This document shows positions 7,507 to 18,566 of a stretch of DNA of 40,917 nucleotides, one piece after another. Position numbers and translations under genes: made by a program. Source of the DNA: Caribbeanibacter sp964518305 (lineage in GTDB: Bacteria; Gemmatimonadota; Gemmatimonadetes; Palauibacterales; Palauibacteraceae); the NCBI GenBank assembly GCA_964518305.1, contig CAZFDK010000020.1, positions 1 to 40,917 on the forward strand, given 5' to 3'. The first letter of the stretch is position 1. Each line of letters opens with the position of its first letter. The notes under the pieces were generated by a model, which saw only the letters and a list, made by a program, of their open reading frames with translations, was not told where the DNA came from and made no database searches.

Positions 7507-9360
7507 CTACGCCGCGGTGGTGGTGGAGCCCTCGAACTGGAGGCGATGGAGGCGCGCGTAGAGCCCCTCCTCCTCCAGCAGCTCCCGGTGGGTGCCCGAC
7601 TCCCGGATCTCGCCGTGGTGGAGCACCAGGATCCGGTCGGCGCTCCGGATCGTGGACAGGCGGTGGGCGATGACCAGGCTCGTCCGTCCCTCCAGGACCT
7701 TCTCCAGCGCCTCCTCGATCTCGGCCTCGATCCTGGAGTCCACGGAGCTGGTGGCCTCGTCCAGCAGCAGCACCGGGGGATCCCCGACCAGGGCACGGGC
7801 GAAGCTCAGCAGCTGACGCTCGCCCACGCTCAGGTTGCCCCCCCTCTCCCCGAGCTCGTGTTCGTAGCCGTCCGGGAGCTCCTCGATATGGTCGGCGATC
7901 CCCACCCGGCGGGCCGCCTGCCGCATGCGCTCCTCGTCGATGCCCGGCCGGTCCAGGACGATGTTCTCCCGCGCCGTGCCGGAGAAGAGGTAGACGTCCT
8001 GGAGCACCAGTCCCATCTGCGACCGGAGCTCCCGGATCGGCACGTCGCTGATGTCCACGCCGTCCAGCAGGATTCGACCCCGCTGTGGCTCGTAGAAGCG
8101 CATGAGCAGGTTGATGATCGTGGATTTTCCGGCCCCGGTGGCGCCGACGATGGCGACACGCTGGCCCGGCTCCACGGTGAAGTCGATTCCCCTGAGCACC
8201 CACTCCCGCTCGCTCTCCGGCGCCACGACGTCAGCCGGCGTCTCCCCCTCCTCGGTGAGCGTGTCGTAGCGGAACCAGACGTCCTCGAAGCGGATCCGCC
8301 CCTCCAGCGGCGTGTCCAGGTGGACCGGCGCGGCGGGCTTCTCGATCCCCGCGTCCCGGTCCAGGAGCTTGAAGATCCGCTCCGAGCTGGCCATGGCGCT
8401 CTGCAGGATGTTGTACTTCTGCGAGAGGTCCTGGATGGGCCGGAAGAAGCGCCGGGCGTACTGGAGGAAGGCCGCGATGACGCCGATGGTGAGGGCTCCC
8501 TCCAGCGCGCGGGCACCGCCGTACCAGATGATCAGCGCCAGGGCCACGGAGGTGATGAGCTCGATCACCGGAAAGAACAGGGCGTAGTAGGTGATCGAGC
8601 GCAGGTGTGCGTCCAGGTAGCCGTCGTTCAGCTCCTCGAAGTGCTCCCGCGTCGGCTCCTCCTGTCGGAAGAGCTGGACCACGGCCATTCCGCCGATGCG
8701 CTCCTGCAGATACGAATTCAACCGCGCCAGCCGCACCCGGATGTCCCGGTAGGCGTCCCGGACGCTGGCCCGGAAGGTCCACGCGGCGGCGAACACCACC
8801 GGCAGCACGGCGAAGGTGACCAGTGCCAGCTGCAGGTCCAGGGTCAACATGGCCACGACGATGAACAGGAGCGTGAAGACGTCCCCGAAGATCGTGACCA
8901 CTCCGGAGGTGAACATCTCGTTCAGGACGTCCACGTCGTTCGTGACCCGGGTCATGAGTCGGCCCACCGGGTTCTTGTCGAAGAAGCTCAGGTCCAGCCG
9001 GTCCAGCTTCCGGAAAAGCTCCTCGCGCAGGTCCTTCATCACGTTCTGGCCGAGCCAGGTGGTGACCAGGGTCTGGCCGTACTGGAGGCCGGCGGCCAGG
9101 ACCAGCGAGGCCAGGTATGCGGAGCCCAGCCACAGGAGCATGGTCTCGTCGCCCTGCCGGATGGCCTCGTCGATGGCGACCTTGGTGAGCCAGGGACCCA
9201 CCAGCTCCAGGCCCGACGCGGCGATGAGCATCACGACGGCGGCGGCCGTCTGCCACCGGTACGGCTTCAGGTAGCTCAGAAGACGCTTCATCAGGCGGGA
9301 GTCGTACGCCTTGCCCAGCGCCTCCTCTTCTCGAAGCGGGCTCTGCGAGCTTGCCTGCAC
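7507..9360 (-). CDS. ABC exporter, fused permease-ATPase (MsbA/LmrA type)
   Basis: About 617 residues: an exporter-type six-helix membrane domain (about residues 25-320) followed by a complete ATPase domain. Walker A reads VGATGAGKSTIINLLMRF, the signature is LSVGERQLLSFARAL (LSVGE instead of LSGGQ), Walker B is PPVLLLDEATSSVD, and the switch His is in IAHRLSTI. These half-size exporters work as dimers and move lipids, drugs or peptides; the substrate cannot be told. Beside waaA, a lipid A or lipid cargo is conceivable but unproven. I chose GTG at 9360 because the family-like sequence begins just after it (EEEALGKAYDSRLMKRLL). The frame stays open to an ATG at 9522 with a fair RBS, but the added residues look non-conserved. 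Divergent from uvrA. Confidence 0.88.
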   Translation of the reverse strand: MQASSQSPLREEEALGKAYDSRLMKRLLSYLKPYRWQTAAAVVMLIAASGLELVGPWLTKVAIDEAIRQGDETMLLWLGSAYLASLVLAAGLQYGQTLVTTWLGQNVMKDLREELFRKLDRLDLSFFDKNPVGRLMTRVTNDVDVLNEMFTSGVVTIFGDVFTLLFIVVAMLTLDLQLALVTFAVLPVVFAAAWTFRASVRDAYRDIRVRLARLNSYLQERIGGMAVVQLFRQEEPTREHFEELNDGYLDAHLRSITYYALFFPVIELITSVALALIIWYGGARALEGALTIGVIAAFLQYARRFFRPIQDLSQKYNILQSAMASSERIFKLLDRDAGIEKPAAPVHLDTPLEGRIRFEDVWFRYDTLTEEGETPADVVAPESEREWVLRGIDFTVEPGQRVAIVGATGAGKSTIINLLMRFYEPQRGRILLDGVDISDVPIRELRSQMGLVLQDVYLFSGTARENIVLDRPGIDEERMRQAARRVGIADHIEELPDGYEHELGERGGNLSVGERQLLSFARALVGDPPVLLLDEATSSVDSRIEAEIEEALEKVLEGRTSLVIAHRLSTIRSADRILVLHHGEIRESGTHRELLEEEGLYARLHRLQFEGSTTTAA

Positions 9361-9530
9361 GGGATCCGATACGGTGGGGGTGGCACTCTTCGGGTACAGC
9401 GGGACCCGTAAACTACCCTGCCGGGGACGCCGAACAAGCGGACCGCCCCGGCTCCGTGGCGCCAGGCCCGGGCTGGGGCCACCGGGCTCCGCTGGCACCC
9501 TCCGCCGCCGGCGTCGTATCATCTCACTCC

Positions 9531-12466
<2,936 letters not shown>

Positions 12467-12470
<4 letters not shown>

Positions 12471-13270
12471 CCGGGGGCACGGCGCACGGAGCGGCGCTGG
12501 CGGGCCTGGCCGCGCTGGCTGCATCCGCACTCGTCCTCCCGACCGCCGCCGTCTCCCAGCCGGCGATGGACGCGGAGCGCATCCGGGCCGACACCTTCAC
12601 CTACGAGGTCCGCTTCGACGGCGACGAGCTGGGCACCCTGCAGGTGAGGTACGAGCGGACCGGGGACGGCGGCCTCCGGGTCCGGGAGCGGGTCTCCGGG
12701 AGCCTGGGGGACGAGACCACCACCTACGTGACGTCCGCCGACGTACACCCGCTCTCCGCCCACCGGGAAGGGCGGCTGGCGCGCGCCTCCGCAGCCCTGG
12801 ATCTGACGTACCGGGACGGCGCGGTGTCGGGCGAGGCCACGGTTCGGGCCGACTCCGCCCGCGCCGGGCAGCGGGCGGGCGACACCCGGCGCGTGGAGGT
12901 GGACCGGGAGCTGCCGTCGGACGTCCTGGACTCCAACATGCTGCTGACGGGCCTCCTGGCGAGCCCGCTCGCTCCCGGCGACACCCTCCGCTATCCCATC
13001 TTCCGGCCGGGGCGCGGGGTGGTGGAGGCCCGGGCCCTGGTGGCCGGCGCCGACAGCGTGGAGGTCCCCGCCGGCACCTTCGACACCTACCGGGTACAGC
13101 TCGCGACCGACCAGGGCGAGTTCATCCTGTGGGTCACCCGGGCGACCCCCAGGACGCTGGTCCGCCAGGTATTCGCCGCCCGTCCCGTGGAGGTCCTCCT
13201 CCGCTCCGTCGGGACCGGGGATCCTCCCTCGCCGGGTCGGGATACCAGCGGCGCCCCCGGACGGCGGTGA
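12467..13270 (+). CDS. Secreted DUF3108-like protein
   Basis: 267 residues with a clear Sec signal peptide (hydrophobic core about residues 8-28, likely cleavage near TAAVSQ). The mature part is beta-rich: FTYEVRFDGDELGTLQVRYE at the start, a repeated sequence of short strands, a LASPLAPGDTLRYPIFRPG segment and a basic, Pro-rich tail. The layout suggests a periplasmic beta-barrel or sandwich of the DUF3108 type, whose function is unknown; this match is from general pattern only. ATG overlaps the uvrA stop by four bases, so translation is probably coupled. The following glycosyltransferase remnant also starts by a GTGA overlap, so the three formed one operon. Confidence 0.75.
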
Positions 13271-13898
13271 GCGCGCCCCGCGTCTCGGTTCTCCTACCCT
13301 GCCGCGACGCCGCCGCGACCCTGGAGGCGTCCCTCCGTAGCCTCTCGGATCAGAGCTTCTCCGACTTCGAGGTCGTCGCCGTGGACGACGGGTCGCGGGA
13401 CAGCACCGGGGAGCTGCTCGAAGCATGGTCCAGACACGACGAGCGGTGGCGGGCATGCGGGCCGGCAGCGTCGACCGGACGTTGCTGCGGTGGAGGCGGG
13501 GCGGGGAACGACTCTCGCGGACCTCCTCCCGTTACAGCCGTGAGGCGTTCCGGCGCTGCCGTGTCCATTTCCTCCTCGAGGGGGCTCCCCGCCGGGCGTC
13601 CCGTCGTGGTGTGGGGGGCAGGGAGCGTGGGGAAGCGGTTCGGCCGCGAGCTGTGGTCCCCGGGGCGGGGACGTCGGCGCCTGGGTGGACGTGGACTCCC
13701 GGAAGATCGGACAGGAGATCCACGGGCTCCCGGTCCTGTCCCCCCGCCAGCTGTCGGAAGAGGTCGGGCCGGGCGAATCCGAGCGGCTTCCCTACGTTCT
13801 GGCGGCGGTGGGCACCCGGGGGGGGGCGGGACGAGATCCGGGAGGAGCTGGCGCCGATGGGGCTCCGGGAGCTCCGGGACTTCCGGGCGGTGGCCTGA
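13267..13898 (+). pseudogene. Decayed family-2 glycosyltransferase with C-terminal NAD-binding-like domain
   Basis: The GTG at 13267 overlaps the previous stop and opens a good GT2 N-terminus: VSVLLPCRDAAATLEASL, then VVAVDDGSRDSTGELL, ending near DERWR at about 13452. The text then jumps to what looks like the end of the GT domain (TLLRWRRGGERLSRTSSRYS) in a different frame, so the middle, with the DxD metal site, is missing. Further pieces occur in changed frames: PVVVWGAGSVGKRFGREL, then WVDVDSRKIGQEIHGLPVLS, then DEIREELAPMGLRELRDF to the stop at 13898. The last three frame changes fall at G-runs (13580-13584, 13662-13670, 13818-13826). It is either a real pseudogene or an assembly with homopolymer errors; the central deletion argues for real decay. 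Confidence 0.75.
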
Positions 13899-13942
13899 CG
13901 CCCGTCCGCGTCCCGCCGCGTCGGGTCTCGAAGTCGGTCGAT

Positions 13943-14008
13943 TCATCGGCGCCCGGCGGGGCGGCAGCGCTGTGGATCCAGCCCGCTCGCCGCGCCACAC
14001 AGGCACAT
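13943..14008 (-). CDS. Possible 21-residue Cys-containing small protein
   Basis: On the minus strand AAAGGAG sits six bases before ATG at 14008, one of the best ribosome-binding sites in the window. The AT-rich stretch upstream could be a promoter. The peptide begins MCLCGAASGL, contains three Cys in all and ends Arg-rich at a TGA at 13943. No target gene lies downstream on that strand, so a classical leader-peptide role is not obvious. It may be a chance ORF; I keep it because of the RBS. Confidence 0.25.
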   Translation of the reverse strand: MCLCGAASGLDPQRCRPAGRR

Positions 14009-14058
14009 AAGTTGCTCCTTTAAAACCCAGCTATCAATAACGGTTATCGACATCGGAC

Positions 14059-14092
14059 GGCGGGAGCCGCCCGCCGCCGCCGGACCCGGCGG
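14059..14092 (+). other. Two tandem GC hairpins
   Basis: GGCGGG (14059-14064) pairs with CCCGCC (14070-14075), five-base loop. Directly after it, CCGCCG (14077-14082) pairs with CGGCGG (14087-14092), four-base loop. They lie between the glycosyltransferase remnant and the ferritin gene. They could end upstream transcription or form a leader structure; no T-run follows. Confidence 0.4.
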
Positions 14093-14212
14093 TGCATGCG
14101 TTCGGATCGCTCCTGCGGCACCGGTGGGCCGACTCGAACAGGCAGCCAATCTGGCATTCGGCCATTCGACGACACGATTCGGTAGATCAACAATACAGTA
14201 GAAGGAGACACC

Positions 14213-14641
14213 ATGCCCGACCAGGCGACACAGGAGCTCATCGACGGGCTGAACGAGGACCTGGCCGCCGAATTCCAGGCCATGATCCACTACCTCGTGG
14301 GTGCGGAGATGATGACGGGGCCAAACCGGCCGGAACTCAAGAACTTCTTCGAGGCGGAGATCCAGGACGAGCTGGGACACGCCCAATTCCTGACGGCCAA
14401 GATCAGGACTCTCGGCGGCGAGCCGACGACCGAGCCGGCTGACGTGGAGCTGGGCGCGTCGAACCGCGAGCAGCTGGAAATCGCCCTCCGGGCCGAGAAG
14501 GAGACCATCGAGCGCTACAAGCAGCGGGTGAAGCAGGCCGAGGCCGCCGGGGAGACGGGCCTCACCGTCCGCCTGGAGGACGTGATCGCCGACGAGGAGG
14601 AGCATCGGGACGAGATCCGCATGGTCCTGGAGAACTACTAG
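14213..14641 (+). CDS. Ferritin-like di-iron protein (bacterioferritin-like)
   Basis: 142 residues, a four-helix ferritin-like domain. The ligand pattern is complete: E20 in DLAAEFQAMIHY, E53 and H56 in DELGHAQF, E97 in the third helix (AEKETIERYK), and E128/H131 in DEEEHRDE. It probably oxidises and stores iron or protects against oxidative stress in the cytoplasm. Bacterioferritin proper also binds haem by a Met, and I cannot confirm that here. The ATG has a strong RBS (GAAGGAG). It is monocistronic, preceded by a 314-base AT-rich regulatory-looking region and followed by a roughly 300-base gap. Confidence 0.88.
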   Translation: MPDQATQELIDGLNEDLAAEFQAMIHYLVGAEMMTGPNRPELKNFFEAEIQDELGHAQFLTAKIRTLGGEPTTEPADVELGASNREQLEIALRAEKETIERYKQRVKQAEAAGETGLTVRLEDVIADEEEHRDEIRMVLENY

Positions 14642-14748
14642 GGCCGAATTCCAGCGCCCGAGATTTCGACCAGCGCGTCCACCTCCGCGGGCGTGCGGAT
14701 CGAGGCCCGCACGCGGCGAACCCATGCGCCGCTGCGGGCCTCTGCTAT
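14638..14748 (-). pseudogene. Possible C-terminal remnant of a PLP-dependent class V aminotransferase
   Basis: On the minus strand, one frame between stops gives 36 residues. The core VRASIRTPAEVDALVEI resembles the last helix of cysteine desulfurase or selenocysteine-lyase-like proteins, which typically read VR.S...YNTPEEVDRLVEAL. No plausible start or catalytic part precedes it. This is a short, memory-based resemblance and may be chance. Confidence 0.25.
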
Positions 14749-14939
14749 TCATTCTCACTCGCGCGCGCGATGACGACGGCCTAATTTACGCTGGCCCGGG
14801 CCCATGAAGGCCGGGCCCTGTTCATCCGCCGCACCAGCGGGACGTGGCTCAAAGCCCGTCCCGTCCGTCGGTCTCCGGGACGCACCCGTCCCGGCCTTCC
14901 GAGCACGACCTGCCACACACAGGCACGCGAGCACTGTCT
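14642..14939. other. Intergenic region before gyrA
   Basis: 298 bases. It holds the possible aminotransferase remnant (minus), an AT-rich patch at 14780-14790 (TAATTTA), and a 7-bp hairpin GGCCCGG (14793-14799) / CCGGGCC (14811-14817). No clear -35/-10 pair or RBS for gyrA is visible. Confidence 0.4.
14793..14817 (+). promoter_or_regulatory. Hairpin in the gyrA leader region
   Basis: GGCCCGG and CCGGGCC form a perfect seven-base-pair stem with an 11-base loop, about 120 bases before gyrA. It follows the ferritin gene by about 150 bases, so it may end that transcript or lie in the gyrA leader. Confidence 0.3.
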
Positions 14940-17450
14940 ATGGACAATTCGGAGCGTCCGGACCGCGTCGAATCCCGTCTTCTCGAGGACGAGATGCGCG
15001 AGTCGTTCATCGACTACTCGATGAGCGTCATCGTGCAGAGGGCCCTGCCCGACGTCCGGGACGGGCTCAAGCCGGTGCACCGGCGCATCCTGTACGCCAT
15101 GCACGACCTCGGCCTGACGCCGAGCGGCGGACACAAGAAGAGCGCCACCGTGGTCGGGGAGGTCCTCGGGAAATATCACCCCCATGGCGACAGCGCCGTC
15201 TACGACTCCCTGGTCCGCATGGCCCAGGACTTCTCCCTCCGCTATCCACTCGTCGACGGCCAGGGGAACTTCGGCTCCATCGACGGCGACAGCGCCGCGG
15301 CCTACCGATACACCGAGGGGCGGATGGCCGACCTGGCCACCGAGATGCTGGCCGATATCGACGAGGAGACCGTCGAGTTCCGCGAGAACTTCGACGGCCG
15401 CCTCGAGGAGCCGACGGTCCTGCCCTCCCGCCTTCCGAACCTGCTGGTGAACGGCTCATCGGGTATCGCGGTGGGCATGGCCACGAACATTCCGCCCCAC
15501 AACCTGCGCGAGGTCGTCCGGGCCTGCGAGCACCTCATCGACAACCCCGACTGCTCGGTCTCGGATCTCACCGACTACGTCAAGGGGCCGGACTTCCCGA
15601 CCGGGGGCCACGTGCACGGCGTCGACGGCATCCGGCAGGCCTACGAGACGGGTCGCGGCCGCATGGTGATGCGGGCGCGCGCCCACATCGAGGAGCGGGA
15701 GCACGGGGGCGAGCGCATCGTCGTCACCGAGATCCCGTTCATGGTCAACAAGACGCGCCTGGTGGAGCAGATCGCCGACCTTGTGCGTCAGAAGAAGGTG
15801 GAGCAGATAGCCGACCTCCGGGACGAGTCGGATCGGGACGGCATCCGGCTCGTGATCGAACTGAAGCGCGACGCCATTCCACGGATCGTGCTGAACAAGC
15901 TCTACAAGCAGACGCAGCTGCAGTCGACCTTCGGCGCTATCATGCTCGCCCTGGTGGACGGACAGCCCGAGGTCATGTCGCTGAAGGAGATGCTCTCCCA
16001 CTTCCTGGACCACCGCCACGACGTGGTGGAGCGCCGCTCCGCGTACAGGCTGTCCAACGCCCGGGACCGCGAACACGTGCTCGAGGGGCTCAAGACCGCC
16101 ACGGACCACATCGACGACGTCATCGAGATCATCCGTGGCGCCGAGGACCGTGGCGACGCCGGCGAGAAGCTCCGCGACACCTACGACCTGAGCGAGCGGC
16201 AGTCCAGCGCCATTCTCAACATGCGGCTCGGTCGCCTCACCGGTCTGGAGATCGAGAAGCTCCAGGAGGAGCTGGACGAGGTCCGGGAGACGGTGGCCCA
16301 CCTGGAGACGATCCTGGCGTCCCGCGGGGAACGGATGGACATCGTCCGCCGGGAGCTCGCCGAGCTGGCCGAGGAGTACGGCGACGAGCGGCGGACCGAG
16401 GTCGTCGACGCGCCGGTGGACCTGGCCGAGGAAGACCTGATCGCCGAGGAGGAGATGGTGATCACGGTCTCCCACGACGGCTACGTGAAGCGGATCGCGG
16501 CGGACACGTACCGGAGCCAGCGCCGGGGTGGCCGCGGCGTGGCCGGCATGGGGACCAAGGACGAGGACTGGGTACAGCACGTCTTTCTGGCCTCCACCCA
16601 TGACCACCTGCTCTTCTTCACCGACGACGGTCAGGTCTATCAGCTCAAGGTCTACGAGATCCCGCAGGCCAGCCGGACGGCCCGCGGCAAGCCCATCGTC
16701 AACCTGCTCCGGATCGACAAGGACGAGACGATCGCGTCCACGGTGCCTGTGCGGGAGTTCGACGAGGACCGGGATCTGGTCTTCGCCACCCGGGACGGGA
16801 CCGTGAAGCGGACGAGCCTCGGGGAATACGAAAACATCCTCTCCACGGGCATCCGGGCCATCACCATCACGGAGGGCGACGAGCTCATCGACGCCCAGCT
16901 GGCCACCGGGGAGCAGAGCGTGATCCTCGCCACGGCCAAGGGCATGTCGATCCGCTTCCCCCTGGACGATGTCCGCCGGCAGGGACGGCCCACACAGGGC
17001 GTGCGGGGCGTCGACCTGGAGGAGGACGATCACGTGGTGGGCATGGTCGTCGTCCGTCGCGGCGCCAGCCTGCTGTCGGTCACGGACCGGGGCCTGGGCA
17101 AGCGCACGGACATCGAGGACTACCGGCAGCAGCACCGGGGCGGGAAGGGTCTGATCAACTTCCGCCTCAGCGAGAAGACCGGTCGCGTGGTGGCTGTGAA
17201 GGAGGTCACCGACGAGGACGAGCTGATCCTGGCCACCCGCAACGGCGTGGTGAACCGGCAGCAGGCGGGGGAGATAAGTGTGATCGGCCGCAACACCCAG
17301 GGAGTCCGGCTCGTGACCCTGGACGAGGGAGACGAGGTGGTCGACGTGGCCCGGATGCTCCCCGGCGAGGCCGAGGATCCGCCCGAGGGACCGGGGGCCG
17401 TGGAGGAGCTCGCCGAGGAGATCACCGCCGAGGAGCCGGGAGAGGAATGA
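14940..17450 (+). CDS. gyrA: DNA gyrase subunit A
   Basis: 836 residues. GyrA breaks and rejoins DNA in the A2B2 gyrase that introduces negative supercoils. The N-terminal domain shows FIDYSMSVIVQRALPDVRDG, PVHRRILYAMHDLGL, the GDSAVYDSLVRMAQ quinolone-resistance region, and the catalytic Tyr in AAYRYTEGRM. A coiled-coil gate follows, then the C-terminal beta-pinwheel with a GyrA-box (QRRGGRG at about 16518) that marks gyrase rather than topoisomerase IV. The Ser/Asp of the quinolone region read Ala/Asp here (GDSAVYDS), so resistance cannot be judged. The ATG at 14940 begins the family-like sequence; its RBS is weak. The stop overlaps the next ATG by four bases. Confidence 0.95.
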   Translation: MDNSERPDRVESRLLEDEMRESFIDYSMSVIVQRALPDVRDGLKPVHRRILYAMHDLGLTPSGGHKKSATVVGEVLGKYHPHGDSAVYDSLVRMAQDFSLRYPLVDGQGNFGSIDGDSAAAYRYTEGRMADLATEMLADIDEETVEFRENFDGRLEEPTVLPSRLPNLLVNGSSGIAVGMATNIPPHNLREVVRACEHLIDNPDCSVSDLTDYVKGPDFPTGGHVHGVDGIRQAYETGRGRMVMRARAHIEEREHGGERIVVTEIPFMVNKTRLVEQIADLVRQKKVEQIADLRDESDRDGIRLVIELKRDAIPRIVLNKLYKQTQLQSTFGAIMLALVDGQPEVMSLKEMLSHFLDHRHDVVERRSAYRLSNARDREHVLEGLKTATDHIDDVIEIIRGAEDRGDAGEKLRDTYDLSERQSSAILNMRLGRLTGLEIEKLQEELDEVRETVAHLETILASRGERMDIVRRELAELAEEYGDERRTEVVDAPVDLAEEDLIAEEEMVITVSHDGYVKRIAADTYRSQRRGGRGVAGMGTKDEDWVQHVFLASTHDHLLFFTDDGQVYQLKVYEIPQASRTARGKPIVNLLRIDKDETIASTVPVREFDEDRDLVFATRDGTVKRTSLGEYENILSTGIRAITITEGDELIDAQLATGEQSVILATAKGMSIRFPLDDVRRQGRPTQGVRGVDLEEDDHVVGMVVVRRGASLLSVTDRGLGKRTDIEDYRQQHRGGKGLINFRLSEKTGRVVAVKEVTDEDELILATRNGVVNRQQAGEISVIGRNTQGVRLVTLDEGDEVVDVARMLPGEAEDPPEGPGAVEELAEEITAEEPGEE

Positions 17451-18523
17451 GTGGACGGCCGGACCACGGGGGAGAGCGAGAGGACCACGGTCTGGTCGGT
17501 CTGGAGGAGATCCGGGCAGCGGCGGAGCGCCTGCGCGGCGTCCCCCGCCGGACCCCGCTCCTCGACACGGAGCTGGCGCCGGGCGGGGAGGACGTGGACG
17601 GGGACCGGCGACATCCCGTGTGGCTCAAGTGCGAGAGCCTGCAGCACGGCGGCGCGTTCAAGGTCCGCGGCGCGTACAACTTCGTCTCCCGGCTGTCTCC
17701 GGAGGATCGCGAAGCCGGGCTGATCACCTTCTCCTCGGGCAACCACGCCCAGGGCGTGGCGTATGCCGCCAGGGAGTTCGGGCTCGAGGCCCTCATCGTC
17801 ATGCCCGAGGACGCGCCGGAGGTAAAGCGGGACGCGACGCGCGCTCTCGGCGGCAACGTGGTCTTCGAGGGATACACCACAGAGGAGCGGAAGAGGCGGG
17901 CGCTGGAGATCGCCGCCGAGGAGGGGTACACGGTGGTGCCCCCGTTCGATCACCACGACATCATCGCCGGGCAGGGCACCGTCGGCCTGGAGATCGTCGA
18001 GCAGCTCCGGGAGGAAGCACGCCGCTCCGGCCGGGATCCCGACGACGCCTCCTCGCGCCCGGGCCTCCTGGTGGTCCCCATCGGCGGAGGCGGGCTGCTC
18101 TCCGGCACCGCGGCGGCGATCCGCGGCATGGCGCCGGAGTGCCGTGTCGTCGGGATCGAACCCGAGGGGGCGGCCTCGATGAAGACCTCGCTGGACGCCG
18201 GGGAGCCCGTGACCCTGGACGAGGTCGAGTCCATCGCCGACGGCCTGAAGCCGGTGCGGCCCGGCGACGCCACCTTCCGGCACGTCCGCGAGCTCGCAGA
18301 CGACGTGGTGACCGTGACCGACCGGGCGATCCGGGAGGCCACGGTGTGGTGCGCCCGGGAGCATCTGGTGGTCGAGCCGAGCGGCGCTGCCACCGTGGCG
18401 GCCCTGGCCTCGGGCCGAGTCCCGGGTCATCCGATGGACCCGGCGTCCGGGGCCACGGTGGCCGTCCTCTCCGGCGGCAACGTCGACACGGACCTCCTCG
18501 GCCGCTGGCTGATCGAGGCGTAG
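17447..18523 (+). CDS. PLP-dependent threonine/serine dehydratase or racemase
   Basis: 358 residues, fold-type II PLP enzyme. The PLP lysine is K72 in GGAFKVRGA, the substrate/cofactor loop is SSGNHAQG (about 96-103), and the phosphate-binding glycines are in GGGGLLSG (about 215). There is no C-terminal ACT regulatory domain, so it resembles catabolic threonine ammonia-lyase or serine racemase rather than the full-length biosynthetic IlvA. It likely turns threonine or serine into 2-oxobutyrate or pyruvate plus ammonia. An unusual acidic, Gly-rich insert is present at about residues 45-57. ATG overlaps the gyrA stop (ATGA), so co-translation with gyrA is likely. Confidence 0.88.
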   Translation: MSGRPDHGGEREDHGLVGLEEIRAAAERLRGVPRRTPLLDTELAPGGEDVDGDRRHPVWLKCESLQHGGAFKVRGAYNFVSRLSPEDREAGLITFSSGNHAQGVAYAAREFGLEALIVMPEDAPEVKRDATRALGGNVVFEGYTTEERKRRALEIAAEEGYTVVPPFDHHDIIAGQGTVGLEIVEQLREEARRSGRDPDDASSRPGLLVVPIGGGGLLSGTAAAIRGMAPECRVVGIEPEGAASMKTSLDAGEPVTLDEVESIADGLKPVRPGDATFRHVRELADDVVTVTDRAIREATVWCAREHLVVEPSGAATVAALASGRVPGHPMDPASGATVAVLSGGNVDTDLLGRWLIEA

Positions 18524-18566
18524 GGGAACGAGGGAATGTGAACAGGAGCCGAGTCGAAGTATCCGC

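Larger units (their letters stand above)
13899..14212. other. Intergenic region before the ferritin-like gene
   Basis: 314 bases. The part around 14005-14050 is notably AT-rich for this genome, with a short inverted repeat ATAAC-G-GTTAT (14037-14047). It also holds a possible 21-codon minus-strand ORF, two tandem GC hairpins, and a second AT-rich patch at 14180-14200 just before the ferritin RBS. These are consistent with a regulated promoter region. I could not pick a convincing -35/-10 pair. Confidence 0.4.

Noticed and set aside
14110..14195. tRNA-like T-loop (TTCGAGT on the minus strand)
   Set aside because: The T-stem has a mismatch, no matching acceptor stem or anticodon arm can be built, and the 3' end lacks CCA.
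14724..14807. A 27-codon plus-strand ORF (begins MRRCGPLLF) in the gyrA upstream region
   Set aside because: No ribosome-binding site and no support beyond an open frame.
13994..14926. Near-identical words GCCACACAGGCAC (13994-14006) and GCCACACACAGGCAC (14912-14926) flanking the ferritin gene, possible direct repeats of a mobile unit
   Set aside because: They differ by an inserted AC, and no transposase or integrase lies between them. Two short words are likely coincidence.
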